A stretch of 64,000 nt of DNA. It comes from Planctomycetaceae bacterium. GTDB taxonomy: Bacteria; Planctomycetota; Planctomycetia; Planctomycetales; Planctomycetaceae. The notes under the pieces are model-generated. The model worked only from the letters and a program-made list of their open reading frames with translations. It was not told the origin of the DNA and did not search any database. Shown here one piece after another: positions 1-8,341 of the stretch (positions are counted from its first letter, which is position 1; every line of letters begins with the position of its first letter). The DNA lies in the NCBI GenBank assembly GCA_021732415.1, contig JAKFVC010000050.1, positions 1 through 64,000 on the forward strand, written 5' to 3'. A program made the position numbers and the translations under genes.

Positions 1-81
1 TTCGTTCTTGCGAACAATGGTAGTTAATTTTCGGGATCTTTACGATCCGACTGTTCAGATCACCAACCATTTTGATAAACG

Positions 82-113
82 CACCCCGCGAAGAGGTTAC
101 TCTTCGCGGGGTG
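82..113 (+). terminator. Rho-independent-type hairpin for a gene left of the window
   Basis: A perfect 13-bp stem (82-94 with 101-113, starting CACCCCGCG) closes a 6-nt loop and is followed by a T-rich stretch (ttgtcattcttt). This fits a terminator for a + strand gene that ends before or at the window edge. No coding end could be assigned in the first 80 bases. Confidence 0.7.
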
Positions 114-142
114 TTGTCATTCTTTGTCGCGGTCGCGACGTC

Positions 143-166
143 GTAGCCTGACTCTCCCGAGTCGGG
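143..166. repeat. CCCGACTC-family short palindrome
   Basis: A single short palindrome reading GTAGCCTGACTCTCCCGAGT and then CGGG. It belongs to the family seen as a double element at 3317-3381 and 24525-24586, and singly at 48613-48637 and 61670-61694. It lies directly after the terminator at the left edge, again at a gene boundary. Confidence 0.6.
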
Positions 167-221
167 TCGTTTCGGCGTCGTGCGGCCGAATGTTGGGCGG
201 TGGCAAGGAATGCCTGCCTTT

Positions 222-316
222 CATAAGTCCCATCCGTCCCATTGGTCCCATAAGTCCCATGCATTTGTTGGAAGCGATAGGACTTATGGGACGGATGGGA
301 CCAATGGGACTTATGG
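222..316. repeat. Inverted repeat built of 9-bp ATGGGACNN words
   Basis: The left arm (222-260) is made of 9-bp units of the form NNGTCCCAT. The right arm (about 279-316) is made of the complementary units ATGGGACNN. The variable dinucleotides run TT, GG, CA, TT in the right arm, but in the opposite order for the middle two on the left arm, so the arms pair at the conserved ATGGGAC core with mismatches at the swapped units. Related copies lie at 8467-8564 and 61716-61759. The rest of 1-571 holds no convincing gene. An open frame across this repeat translates to a low-complexity S-P-I/R-P-I pattern and is rejected as coding. Confidence 0.85.
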
Positions 317-571
317 GATTGCCATTTGGCAGGCCGCATTCTAAGCCGCGGAGCGGCGACCGCATAAAGCCCAGGGTGGTAACCCCGGGATCCGTCCAGA
401 TGAAATGGACCAAGCCCCGACGGGGCGGCTGAACGAACTACGGAATCGGTCGCCCCTCCGGGGCATGGAGGTAAGTTGGGTGTCATTGTCTTGGGGCTTC
501 CGCCCCAAGCTTTATGCGGTCGCCGCTCCGCGGCTTGGAAAACTGACGGTGAATTGATTTGTCGAGAGGCT

Positions 572-1105
572 ATGATTCCTTATTCTCGGGAATACTTTGC
601 CGCCCTGCAGCGGTTGCCATTCACCAAGGATGAAATTGTGGCAGCTTGCACTCGCCCATCATCACGCAAATCGCGACTCATTCGCCGGGGATTGATAACC
701 TGCGGCTGGCTAATTGCTGTGGTGATGGTCTATGTGGCCAGCATTGGTCCGCTGGCATGGTTGGATAGCCGCGGGTTCGGTAGCGACGAGACTTGGAAGC
801 ATTTGCATAAGACCGCCTATCGGCCGATTTTCCATGCGTGGTGGTACGGTCCCTCTTGGATAGGTAATTCGCTGGGATGGTATACCGAGTTGTTTGCGGG
901 TTCATCAGGTCGGGGCTGGAAAGGCGGGCGTCCTCCCTACTTCACAAAGCGATACAACGATCTATGTCGCAATGTGAGAATCTGGCCCCGATCTACGTCG
1001 GGAGAGCTGACAGAGGAGCAAGCATACGACCCTCAGACTAAGGAAACGGGGGTTTTTGGATGGGATGTTCTTTTGATGGAGCATGCCGAAAGGGAATTTC
1101 AGTGA
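572..1105 (+). CDS. Hypothetical single-pass membrane protein
   Basis: I do not recognise this 177-aa protein. The ATG at 572 is preferred over the open frame from 476, because 476-571 lies in repeat-flanked, low-quality sequence and a GAGAGG motif sits just before 572. Residues about 40-60 (ITCGWLIAVVMVYVASIGPL) form one hydrophobic segment preceded by a basic stretch (SSRKSRLIRRG), suggesting an N-terminus-inside membrane anchor. The remaining two thirds are rich in W, Y, G and R with no recognised domain. It stands alone, about 250 bp before the PVC small basic protein gene. Confidence 0.55.
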   Translation: MIPYSREYFAALQRLPFTKDEIVAACTRPSSRKSRLIRRGLITCGWLIAVVMVYVASIGPLAWLDSRGFGSDETWKHLHKTAYRPIFHAWWYGPSWIGNSLGWYTELFAGSSGRGWKGGRPPYFTKRYNDLCRNVRIWPRSTSGELTEEQAYDPQTKETGVFGWDVLLMEHAEREFQ

Positions 1106-1356
1106 TGTTATGCAGATCGTCTCCTCATGATTTCTCATGACGACGGCGGTGTCTGTAGCTGAAAATCTCCATGTTTGCCCCAGCCTCTCTGTTGATGCTA
1201 TGCTGATTCTCTGTTATCCTGTGTGGCTTGCTGCCCGATAATGGAATGTGGCTCCCGCACTCTGGGGTGGCCCGGCGATTTATCAATCACTCGGTGAGCG
1301 ACTCTATCGCTTGTTGAGATAACGAGTTACAGCGTCAGTTCAGTCGGAGATTTATT

Positions 1357-1602
1357 GTGACCATCGATCGTAGTTTGAAGCGCAAGGGCCGCCTGGCCCG
1401 TTCTCGGAATGTTCTCACGCGAGACGAGCGCATTTTGCAGATGGAAGTCGAAGAGAAGTGGGTCGAAGGCCGCAGTCCTCTCGGTATCCCCAAGACGCGC
1501 GTCGTGAAGCTGACCCTCGGTAAGAAGAAGAAGGTCAAAACCGAAGCCGCTGAAGGTGATAAGAAGGGCGAGAAGAAGGGTGCCGCTAAGAAGGGCAAGT
1601 AA
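1357..1602 (+). CDS. Small basic protein, PVC-superphylum signature type
   Basis: The 81-aa, highly basic product opens MTIDRSLKRKGRLARSRNVL and continues with an ERI...KW..G.S.LG.PK.RV core, then a lysine-rich tail (GEKKGAAKKGK). This pattern matches a small protein family shared by Planctomycetes, Verrucomicrobia and Chlamydiae, which has been proposed to act with the ribosome. That role is from family knowledge and is not shown here. It starts with GTG after a CGGAGA motif. It is monocistronic: 250 bp of featureless sequence lie upstream and a strong terminator hairpin follows 46 bp after the stop. The basic tail fits nucleic-acid binding. Confidence 0.8.
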   Translation: MTIDRSLKRKGRLARSRNVLTRDERILQMEVEEKWVEGRSPLGIPKTRVVKLTLGKKKKVKTEAAEGDKKGEKKGAAKKGK

Positions 1603-1648
1603 GCCCAGCTTAGGTACGCTTCGATTGGCAATTCAGACAGCGAATATC

Positions 1649-1679
1649 CAGGACGACCGAGCAATGCTCGGTCGTCCTG
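1649..1679 (+). terminator. Terminator hairpin of the small basic protein gene
   Basis: A perfect 14-bp stem (1649-1662 with 1666-1679, starting CAGGACGACCGAGC) with a 3-nt loop AAT, followed by TTCGCGTTTG. The U-tract is weak, but stem length and position right after the stop support termination. Confidence 0.75.
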
Positions 1680-1765
1680 TTCGCGTTTGTAGCGTGTCAA
1701 GTCGTAGAAAGGCGCTGACTCGGGCTTTAATTCGTTGTAGAATTTAGTCGATCCCCGAGGAGGAC

Positions 1766-2026
1766 ATGATGACCGTGACGATTGAACTTTCGCCTGAGAT
1801 TGAACTTGCTTTGCGTCAACGTGCTGTTGCGAGCGGCGAGGACTTGGAGACTTACTTGCAGCAATTGGTGGCGAATAGCTTAATTGCAGAGAGCGAAGTG
1901 AAGGTTCCGCGTAGATCTGCAGCTGAGTTTGAACAGCGTTTGGATGCGTGGATTGCCTTGCATCCTCAGACGGATCATCCGATTGATGACAGCCGCGAGT
2001 CGATCTATGAGGGACGTGGTGAGTAG
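1766..2026 (+). CDS. VapB-like antitoxin
   Basis: This 86-aa protein begins MTVTIELSPEIELALRQRA after a first Met; the ATG at 1766 or 1769 could serve, both behind a clear GAGGAGG at 1757-1763. The N-terminal strand followed by helices (about residues 2-45) resembles a ribbon-helix-helix DNA-binding antitoxin, and the acidic C-terminus (DDSRESIYEGRGE) would be the toxin-neutralising part. Its stop overlaps the start of the PIN-domain gene downstream, the usual arrangement of type II toxin-antitoxin pairs, in which antitoxin and complex autorepress the promoter. Antitoxin identity rests mainly on this context. Confidence 0.7.
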   Translation: MMTVTIELSPEIELALRQRAVASGEDLETYLQQLVANSLIAESEVKVPRRSAAEFEQRLDAWIALHPQTDHPIDDSRESIYEGRGE

Positions 2027-2483
2027 GATTCTGCTCGACACCAATATTCTATTGCGAGTGGTCCAGCATTCCAGTGCCGATCACTCAATCGCAAGGTCCG
2101 CAGTGTTAAAGCTCGCACAAGCTGATGTGGAATTGTGCGTTGTGCCCCAGGTCGTTTATGAGTATTGGGTTGCTGCGACACGACCATTGGCATCAAATGG
2201 CCTGGGTTTGGACGTCTCAACCGTAGAAGCCGCGGTTACCAGTCTGCTGCAGGAGTATCAGTTGTTGGAGGATGAGCGTGGCATCTTCACTCATTGGCAA
2301 TCACTAGTAACGGCTTATGGTGTGATGGGAAAAAATGCACACGATGCAAGACTGGTTGCCGCGATGAAACGGCATGGCCTAACTCAAATTCTCACGTTCA
2401 ATGGTGCCGACTTTTGTCGGTATTCGGACATCGAAGTCCTGTCTCCCGCGGATGTGTTGTCTGGCAAGGCCAAGCTCGATTAG
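2007..2483 (+). CDS. PIN-domain toxin, VapC-like ribonuclease
   Basis: The product carries the PIN-domain layout: ILLDTNILLR at the N-terminus (first acidic Asp), VVYEYW (Glu), KNAHDARLVAA (Asp) and TFNGADF (last Asp), the four acidic positions that bind Mg2+ in VapC RNases. VapC toxins cleave tRNA or rRNA and are held inactive by the cognate antitoxin. The start may be ATG 2007 or GTG 2019; GAGGGA at 2009-2014 favours GTG 2019, which would give MSRILLDTN. Either way the gene overlaps the antitoxin gene (3-20 nt), implying translational coupling. The target is not predictable. Confidence 0.85.
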   Translation: MRDVVSRILLDTNILLRVVQHSSADHSIARSAVLKLAQADVELCVVPQVVYEYWVAATRPLASNGLGLDVSTVEAAVTSLLQEYQLLEDERGIFTHWQSLVTAYGVMGKNAHDARLVAAMKRHGLTQILTFNGADFCRYSDIEVLSPADVLSGKAKLD

Positions 2484-2503
2484 CGACCGCGACTCGATGG
2501 TCT

Positions 2504-3304
2504 TTAGAGAGGGCTGCGGAGATCAGAAACCCATTGCGGCTTTCTTCGATCTAGAAACGCTTGCAGACCTTCGCGAGCCTCCGGTTGAGTACGGGCCGCT
2601 GCCGAAACTTGGGCGGCTGAGTTCCAGGCGGATTTCAAGCGCTCTGCAACCGGGTTGAGAAGCTGCTGTTTCGTTGCGTTGAGTGCTCCTGGGGCACCGG
2701 TCAGAACGGCGGCGATTGCGGTCGATAAATCCTGGTCGATCGTTGCTCCTGAAGTCGCCTGGTGGATCAGGCCGAGGCGGCGAGCCTCTTCCGGGAATAC
2801 TGTCTGGCCGGAGAGCAATAACCAGCTTGCGGGGCCCTGCCCGATCCTGAGGACTAGCAGCGGCAGGACCATCGCTGCGATGATGCCTCGTTTGGGTTCG
2901 GGGAGTGAAAAACTGGCGGTTTCCGTTGCCAGGACCATGTCGCAGGCGAGGACCAGGCCGACTCCGCCGGCTAATGCGGGGCCTTGGACCACACACAGCG
3001 TGGGGCACGGGGCGAAAGTTAGCGTGTCCAAAACCTGGCGGAAGATGTCGGCGTCCTGTTGCCAGAGTTCGGCCGCGTTCGGTTGGGCTGCGTTGTCCTG
3101 CATTTCTTGCAGGTCCATTCCGGCACAAAAGACTGGGCCGGTGGCTCGCAATACGATGAGGCGCGTGGTGGCGGGCAGACTTTGCAGGACCTTGAGCAAC
3201 TCGTTGAGCATCGCCCGCGTGAGCGCGTTGCGCTTGGCGGGGCGATTCAGGGTGATGTGAAGCACGTCTCCTTCGGTTGCCACGAGTAGCTCGGTGGGCT
3301 GCAT
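2504..3304 (-). CDS. Enoyl-CoA hydratase/isomerase family protein
   Basis: A 266-aa crotonase-fold protein. The oxyanion-hole segments are visible as GPVFCAGMDL (about residues 56-65) and GPALAGGVGL (about 108-117), and the second acidic position as FSLPEPKRGI. The first catalytic Glu of classical hydratases (in GGGCEL) is replaced by Gly here, so hydration may be altered. Methylglutaconyl-CoA hydratase-like or isomerase roles in acyl-CoA or leucine breakdown are possible but unproven. It lies downstream of gltX on the same strand, separated by a CCCGACTC-family repeat, so it is probably a separate unit. A GAGAG precedes the ATG. Confidence 0.85.
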   Translation of the reverse strand: MQPTELLVATEGDVLHITLNRPAKRNALTRAMLNELLKVLQSLPATTRLIVLRATGPVFCAGMDLQEMQDNAAQPNAAELWQQDADIFRQVLDTLTFAPCPTLCVVQGPALAGGVGLVLACDMVLATETASFSLPEPKRGIIAAMVLPLLVLRIGQGPASWLLLSGQTVFPEEARRLGLIHQATSGATIDQDLSTAIAAVLTGAPGALNATKQQLLNPVAERLKSAWNSAAQVSAAARTQPEAREGLQAFLDRRKPQWVSDLRSPL

Positions 3305-3316
3305 GGTGTATCTCTC

Positions 3317-3381
3317 GTAGCCCGACTCGCTGAGTCGGGGCTTTTAAGACGAGGAAGTCCCGACTCGGAGAGTCGGGCTAC
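3317..3381. repeat. CCCGACTC-family double inverted repeat
   Basis: Two palindromic half-units, GTAGCCCGACTCGCTGAGTC(GGGG) and CCCGACTCGGAGAGTCGGGC(TAC), are inverted relative to each other around a short spacer. Each half can fold alone and both can fold together. The element sits 2 bp beyond the gltX stop (- strand), where it could terminate gltX transcription. Confidence 0.75.
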
Positions 3382-3383
3382 GG

Positions 3384-4943
3384 CTACGCAGGCTGCGCTC
3401 GCAGTAGTGCGGCTTCAATTCTCTTCAATGACTTTTCCCTGCCCAATAATACCAGGCATTCGTAGACCCCCGGGCCTACGGGAGTGCCCGTTGTGCTCAG
3501 GCGCAGGGCGTGGATTAGATCCCCCTGCCCGACTCCCTTTTCTGCGGCGAAGGCTTGCAACGCCGCTTCCAGGGATTCGAGTGTGAAGGACTCGGTCGTG
3601 GCCAGCCGCTGGGAGAATTCTCGCAACAAAGCCGGAACTCCGTCCTTACAGACTCGCTTCTGGAACATCTTGTCGTCAATGGGGTATTCGTCGCGGAAGA
3701 AGTATTCCGTGTCGATGATGTCCGAGAAAAGTTTCAACCGGTCGCCGAACGCCGTGATGACCTGTGAAATAAACTGTTTGGTTTCAGGGGTAATCGGTTC
3801 GGCGATCAGCTTTGCGGCCACGAGATACGGAATGCAGCCTTCGATTTTTTTCTCGAGCGGCAGTTCCTTCATCCAGTGGCTCTGGAAGCTGAAGAGTTTG
3901 TCGGGGTCGAAGCCGGCCGGAGCTTTGACGACTCGTTCGAGTGTGAAGTTCTGGACCATCTCGGCCAGCGACATGATTTCGGTTTTCTCATCGAGCGACC
4001 AGCCCAGGCGGCCGAGGGCGTTCAGCACGCCGGCCGGCAGGTAGCCGATTTTCTCGTAGTATTCGACGGTGACCGGGCTGCGTTCGGGGGTGACGTCCAG
4101 GCCCAGTTTGGGGAAGACCTCGTCCGCGCGCTCGAACAGCATCTTGAATTTCGGGTTCTTGCGGTACTCGGCGATCTTGCGCTTGCTGAGTTTTTCCTTC
4201 GATCCCGGGGCTGCGACGTACGGGACGTGGGCGAATGTCGGCATGACATTTCCCAAGGCGCGGTGCAGCAGGACCTGAATCGGAGTGTTGGAAAGGTGCT
4301 CTTCGGCGCGGATGACGTGCGTGATCTCCAACTGGGCGTCGTCAACGACTGTCGCGAAGTTGTAGAGGGGCCCGCCGTTGGCTCGGACGATGACCGGATC
4401 GGGCAACAGCGACGTATCCCATTCCACGTGGCCACGGATCAGATCATCGAGGGCCAGGGTTTCGCCGCGCGGAACCAGGAATCGAAGGACCCAGGGGCGG
4501 CCTTCGGTGAGATACTGGGCGCGTTCGGCTTCGGTCAGGTCGAGCGATCGTCGAATATTGATATAGGGCCGCTTGGCTTTATCCGCTTCGGCGCGGTCGG
4601 CGGCGATTTCTGCTGGTGTGGAGAAATCGTGGTAGGCCTGGCCGGACTCGATCAGCTTCTGAGCTGCAGCCTTGTAGAGGTCGCTGCGCTGTGACTGGTA
4701 GTACGGGCCGTAGTCGCCGCCGACTTCCGGGCCTTCGTCCCAGTTCAGGCCGAGCCAGCGGAAGGCCTGCAGGATGGGACCGAGGGCCTCGGACATGTTG
4801 CGGGCTTCGTCGGTATCGTCGATGCGCAGGATGAACTTGCCGTTCATGTGGCGGGCAAAAAGCCAGGCGAAGAAGGCGGTGCGCATGCCGCCGATGTGCA
4901 TATAACCGGTGGGACTGGGGGCAAATCGAGTACGGACAGTCAT
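3384..4943 (-). CDS. gltX: Glutamate--tRNA ligase
   Basis: A 519-aa class I aminoacyl-tRNA synthetase that charges tRNA-Glu (and possibly tRNA-Gln if the organism uses the amidotransferase route). The N-terminus [18 protein letters not shown] carries the HIGH-type signature (HIGG, residues 16-19), followed by FILRIDDTD, and the KMSKS-type loop is KEKLSKRK near residue 250. The start at 4943 is chosen because the synthetase fold begins at [12 protein letters not shown]; the longer open frame to 5024 adds 27 unconserved residues. The C-terminal anticodon-binding region is complete. It is divergent from the membrane protein gene at 5229, with the AATGTCT-family inverted repeat between them. Confidence 0.95.
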   Translation of the reverse strand: MTVRTRFAPSPTGYMHIGGMRTAFFAWLFARHMNGKFILRIDDTDEARNMSEALGPILQAFRWLGLNWDEGPEVGGDYGPYYQSQRSDLYKAAAQKLIESGQAYHDFSTPAEIAADRAEADKAKRPYINIRRSLDLTEAERAQYLTEGRPWVLRFLVPRGETLALDDLIRGHVEWDTSLLPDPVIVRANGGPLYNFATVVDDAQLEITHVIRAEEHLSNTPIQVLLHRALGNVMPTFAHVPYVAAPGSKEKLSKRKIAEYRKNPKFKMLFERADEVFPKLGLDVTPERSPVTVEYYEKIGYLPAGVLNALGRLGWSLDEKTEIMSLAEMVQNFTLERVVKAPAGFDPDKLFSFQSHWMKELPLEKKIEGCIPYLVAAKLIAEPITPETKQFISQVITAFGDRLKLFSDIIDTEYFFRDEYPIDDKMFQKRVCKDGVPALLREFSQRLATTESFTLESLEAALQAFAAEKGVGQGDLIHALRLSTTGTPVGPGVYECLVLLGREKSLKRIEAALLRAQPA

Positions 4944-5097
4944 GGTGACGTTTCGATGGATTGGGCGTGAAAACATGCGGAATGGACTCCGCGGATGATA
5001 GGCCCCGTTGTTCCGTGGGGTCAAGCGGCGTCTGAATTGTGTTGCGGGTTGCTTGCGGGATTTGTGTGAGATCCCGACACTGGTGCGGAGAATGACG

Positions 5098-5198
5098 AAT
5101 GTCTAATGACTAATGTCTAAAAGGAGGATTGCGTCGCTGTGTGCCGCAAGTTCGACTTTTGACTGCTATGACCTTTTAGACATTAGTCATTAGACATT
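5098..5198. repeat. Perfect 27-bp inverted repeat of 7-bp AATGTCT words
   Basis: The left arm 5098-5124 (AATGTCTAATGACTAATGTC + TAAAAGG) is the exact reverse complement of the right arm 5172-5198. Each arm is three 7-bp words (AATGTCT, AATGACT, AATGTCT) plus AAAAGG. It lies between the divergent starts of gltX and the membrane protein gene at 5229. A related copy lies at 25891-26003 before fusA. Confidence 0.9.
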
Positions 5199-5228
5199 AG
5201 GCATTTCCATCACTCAGGAGCTCCTGTT

Positions 5229-5726
5229 ATGAACTTTGCGTTGGCATTGGTTTTTCGTTGGATTCACATTGGTTCGGCCATCACTGTCGTGGGCGGGACC
5301 GTGTTCATGTTGTTCGTCTTGCTCCCGGCGGCACGTCAGATTCTCGACGAAGAGCATCTCAAACTGCGTGCGGCGGTGTTGAAGCGGTGGAAGATGTTTG
5401 TGCATGTTGGGATCGGACTGTTTCTGATCAGCGGTCTCTATAACTACATCTTCGTGATGGCCCCGCTCCATAAAGGTGATGGGCTCTACCACGCTCTGAT
5501 GGGAGTCAAGATGCTGCTGGCCCTGGGTGTGTTCGGACTGGCAGAAGTTTTGGTCGGCCGATCGAAGTTGGCGGAGAAGTTGCGGCAGAATGCGTCTAAG
5601 TTCCTGACTATTAACCTTGTCCTGGCTGCGATCATCGTAATGCTGTCGGGATTCTTGAGAACCATTCCGGCGAAACCGGTGCCCGCGGCGGTTCCAGTGA
5701 GCAGCGTCGCGGCGCCGTCAGTCTAA
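5229..5726 (+). CDS. Four-helix integral membrane protein, CopD-like
   Basis: This 165-aa protein shows four hydrophobic segments: residues about 5-35 (IHIGSAITVVGGTVFMLFVL), 57-77 (FVHVGIGLFLISGLYNYIFV), 92-110 and 126-143, followed by a short Ala/Pro/Val-rich tail. Conserved-looking histidines in the first two helices (RWIHIG, MFVHVG) recall small CopD-type or haem-binding membrane families, but no function can be assigned. An AGGAG at 5217-5221 precedes the ATG. The gene is flanked by palindromes on both sides (5098-5198 and 5738-5835) and appears monocistronic. Confidence 0.75.
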   Translation: MNFALALVFRWIHIGSAITVVGGTVFMLFVLLPAARQILDEEHLKLRAAVLKRWKMFVHVGIGLFLISGLYNYIFVMAPLHKGDGLYHALMGVKMLLALGVFGLAEVLVGRSKLAEKLRQNASKFLTINLVLAAIIVMLSGFLRTIPAKPVPAAVPVSSVAAPSV

Positions 5727-5737
5727 AGCGGGACGTC

Positions 5738-5835
5738 ATGGGAGGGTGAGGGACCCAAAGGGTACCCCGCCGAACCGCAAGCGTCTATTGGCCCTCGCCA
5801 GACTATCCGGTTCGGCAGGAGCCTCACCCTCCCAT
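5738..5835. repeat. Nested inverted repeat after the membrane protein gene
   Basis: Outer arms ATGGGAGGGTGAGG (5738-5751) and its exact complement (5822-5835) enclose inner arms GCCGAACCG (5769-5777) and CGGTTCGGC (5808-5816). The element lies 12 bp after the stop at 5726 and may act as terminator or mRNA-stabilising structure. Confidence 0.75.
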
Positions 5836-6676
5836 CGAGTCGAACCTGTTGGCGAATGTCAGGCACAGCCTGACCTACGACCCAGTTGACCGCCTAGCTG
5901 CCAGATGTCTCGCAAGGGGATAATTTGGATTGTTTTGCGGAATTGCCGAATTGGCTTTGCACGAATCAGCCGCAACTGATTTGAAATCGGTCTCAATCGC
6001 CTTAACCGAATAGTCGCAACCCGATGCAATACAGACTGTTGCATCGGGTTGTTGCGTTTTCATCCAGAATGTTGCAAACCACCCATCGACTCGATTTGCG
6101 ATTCTTTCTAGACTCCGCCGCCAAACTGACAGGATTTAAGCCGCCAACTGCCGATCTTTGATCCTCGTGGCTAACTTCCGCTCTAAGATAGGTCAGTTTT
6201 TGTCATTTCTACTCGGCCTGTCGTCGTTGTGATTCTTACTTTTCTGTGAACAAACGACAGTCACTATGTTCTCGCCACGATTGAGGCTGCGGGGAAGTTT
6301 TTGTATTTCGCCGCCTGCCTGTAATCCAAATCGAGTTCCCTAACACATTACTATAAATATTGTTGAGTCAATCCTGGATTGACTCGGCTACGCCACCCTG
6401 TTGCTTTTTACTCGGTCTGGAACGAACTGTCTTGGCAAAAAAGCCGTCAATTGTCGTTCGCAGGCGAACTTTCTGTGTAAGATTTGATCCTGACATGCGT
6501 ATTTACCGTTGGAGAATGAAGGATCGAATCGATTCTGTCGATTTTGACCGAAAAAGTATGATTAGCCAGCGAACCATTTCCAAGTTCGTGGCATCAAACT
6601 TGCGTAACAGTTTACTCGAACCAGACAAGCCCCTTTTCAAACTTGGCTGGTGTTGGTTGTTACCAGGAGGTGCACC
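5836..6676 (+). other. Long non-coding region ahead of the sigma-factor gene
   Basis: Nearly 850 bases without a convincing gene. It holds a GTCAGGCACAGCCTGAC hairpin (5858-5874, a repeat also found at 40789-40853), a terminator-like hairpin (6017-6051), and a 9-bp palindrome GAGTCAATC/GATTGACTC at 6365-6385. The base composition is more A/T-rich than in neighbouring genes. The open frame 6360-6755 overlaps the sigma-factor start in another frame and lacks recognisable features. A long 5' leader or an untranslated RNA is possible. Confidence 0.5.
6017..6051 (+). terminator. Strong hairpin in the sigma-factor upstream region
   Basis: A perfect 13-bp stem CAACCCGATGCAA (6017-6029) pairs with 6039-6051 across a 9-nt loop, followed by TTGCGTTTT. 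It has the shape of an intrinsic terminator but no upstream gene within 290 bp, so it may end a small RNA or act as an attenuator. Confidence 0.6.
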
Positions 6677-8341
6677 ATGTCTCGCTACAAGAATCCAGCC
6701 ATCCGACAGTTCATGGACCAGCAGGTCCGTTTTGCTCCTCGCGATGTGCGGCTAGAACAGATTGAACGTGCAGAATCGCTCCTGCACGAAATTAAAGACA
6801 GTCGTGATTATCCGTATCAGGATATTTTCAAGCAAATTACCAGTTATCGCCCGGAGATGTATCCGGATCTGGTTGTGTCGGGGAAAGACGCAATTCACGA
6901 TTTGCGATTATTGGTCGAAGATTTGTCCGATAGTGCAGACATCGACGCCGCCAGCCTGGGCGAAGATGTCCTCACCGTCGATCAAGTCAGTCAGCGTTAC
7001 AACGTTTCCACGAAGACAGTTGGGCGTTGGCGCGATCGCGGTCTCGTCAGCCGACGCTTTGTGTTTGGAAATCGCAAGCGCATCGGCTTCCTGAAGTCGT
7101 CCATCGAGCACTTCGTGAAGGCTCATCCGGAAGACGTTCAACGAGGCAGTGACTTCAGTCAACTCACGGATGAAGAAAAAGAAGTCCTGATCACCCGGGC
7201 CCGTAAGTTGGCTCGATTTGGAGGCTGTCTCTCTGAGATTTGCCGGCGACTCGCCGAACGGACCGGACGATCACCAGAAACGATTCGTTACACCTTGAAG
7301 AACTACGACCAAGAACATCCTGATTCCGCTGTCTTCCCGAGCGCTTCGCAACCGCTCACCGATGAGACACGGCTGCAGATTTTCCGCGATTTCCGCCGGG
7401 GCGAGTCGGTCGAACGACTGTCCTCACGCTATTGCCGGACTCGGACCAGCGTGTATCGCATCATTGCGGAAGTGCGGGCTCAGCGGTTGCTCGAACAGCC
7501 GATCGAGTTTATCTACAACGAGACGTTCGAAGCGGAAGACGCTGATCAGGTGATTCTGACGGCTGCTCCTGTCGTTGAGAAACGCACGGGCCGGCTGAAG
7601 CCACCTCCGGGACTGCCTCCTTACCTGGCCAGTCTCTATGCAGTGCCGCTGCTGACGAAGGAAGAAGAGGCGTACTACTTCCGCAAGATGAATTACTTGC
7701 GATTCTGTGCGGCTCAGTTGCGAGATCAACTCGATGTGACGCGAGCTCGTTCGCGGGATATCGATACGATTGAAGCTTTGCTCGACCAGAGCAACGAAGT
7801 CAAGAACCTGTTGATTCGCAGTAATTTGAGGTTGGTGGTGTCGATTGCGAAGCGGCATATCAAGCCGTCCAGCAACTTCTTCGAGATGGTCAGTGACGGG
7901 AATATGTCCCTGATCCGAGCCATTGAGAAGTTCGACTACAGCAAGGGAAACAAGTTCTCCACGTACGCCACCTGGGCCATCATGAAGAACTTTGCCCGGT
8001 CGATTCCTGCCGAGAATACGTGGCAGGAACGCTTCCGGACAGGCAGTGACGAGTTGTTCCAGGCGTCTCAGGAGAAGCGTGGCGATCAGTTTGCTGAAGA
8101 GCTGGTTCACCAGCGTCAGCACACGCTGATCATGGGGATCCTGGATCAGTTGGAAGAACGCGAACGCGAGATCATCCGGTATCGGTTTGGTCTCGATCAG
8201 GGGACAGAGCCCCAGACGCTGGAGCAGGTCGGCAGTCACTTTGGTGTGACGAAAGAACGGATCCGGCAGTTGGAGACTCGGGCCTTGACCAAGTTGCGTA
8301 AGATTGCTGAAGAAGGGAAGTTGGATATTCCCGGTGTGTAA
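6677..8341 (+). CDS. RNA polymerase sigma-70 family factor with N-terminal HTH modules
   Basis: A 554-aa sigma factor that would direct core RNA polymerase to a promoter class. Region 2 is clear at residues about 378-445 (LRLVVSIAKRH, DGNMSLIRAIEKFDYSKG, FSTYATWAI) and region 4 at about 488-545 (LEEREREIIRYRFGL, VTKERIRQLETRAL). A region 1.2-like segment (PPYLASLYAVPLLTKEEEAY) precedes region 2. A canonical region 3 is not evident. The N-terminal 300 residues are unusual: a MerR/excisionase-like HTH at about 98-145 (TVDQVSQRYNVSTKTVGRWR), plus two further HTH-like stretches at about 165-212 and 225-270. The ATG at 6677 follows GGAGG at 6667-6671. It looks monocistronic, with a terminator hairpin 76 bp after the stop. 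Confidence 0.85.
   Translation: MSRYKNPAIRQFMDQQVRFAPRDVRLEQIERAESLLHEIKDSRDYPYQDIFKQITSYRPEMYPDLVVSGKDAIHDLRLLVEDLSDSADIDAASLGEDVLTVDQVSQRYNVSTKTVGRWRDRGLVSRRFVFGNRKRIGFLKSSIEHFVKAHPEDVQRGSDFSQLTDEEKEVLITRARKLARFGGCLSEICRRLAERTGRSPETIRYTLKNYDQEHPDSAVFPSASQPLTDETRLQIFRDFRRGESVERLSSRYCRTRTSVYRIIAEVRAQRLLEQPIEFIYNETFEAEDADQVILTAAPVVEKRTGRLKPPPGLPPYLASLYAVPLLTKEEEAYYFRKMNYLRFCAAQLRDQLDVTRARSRDIDTIEALLDQSNEVKNLLIRSNLRLVVSIAKRHIKPSSNFFEMVSDGNMSLIRAIEKFDYSKGNKFSTYATWAIMKNFARSIPAENTWQERFRTGSDELFQASQEKRGDQFAEELVHQRQHTLIMGILDQLEEREREIIRYRFGLDQGTEPQTLEQVGSHFGVTKERIRQLETRALTKLRKIAEEGKLDIPGV

Noticed and set aside
124-432. Open frame across the 222-316 repeat on the + strand, plus overlapping frames on the - strand
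   Set aside because: The translation is driven by the 9-bp repeat (S-P-I/R-P-I/G-P-I tripeptides) and lies in a palindromic gap.
5937-5988. Serine-tRNA-like stretch (GCCGAATTGGC and CTGATTTGAAATCGG)
   Set aside because: A TGA anticodon-like loop and a D-arm-like motif are visible, but there is no T-loop GTTCRANTC and no acceptor stem that pairs. Not a tRNA.
6360-6755. 131-aa open frame upstream of the sigma factor
   Set aside because: It overlaps the conserved sigma-factor start in a different frame, has no ribosome-binding site and no recognisable features.
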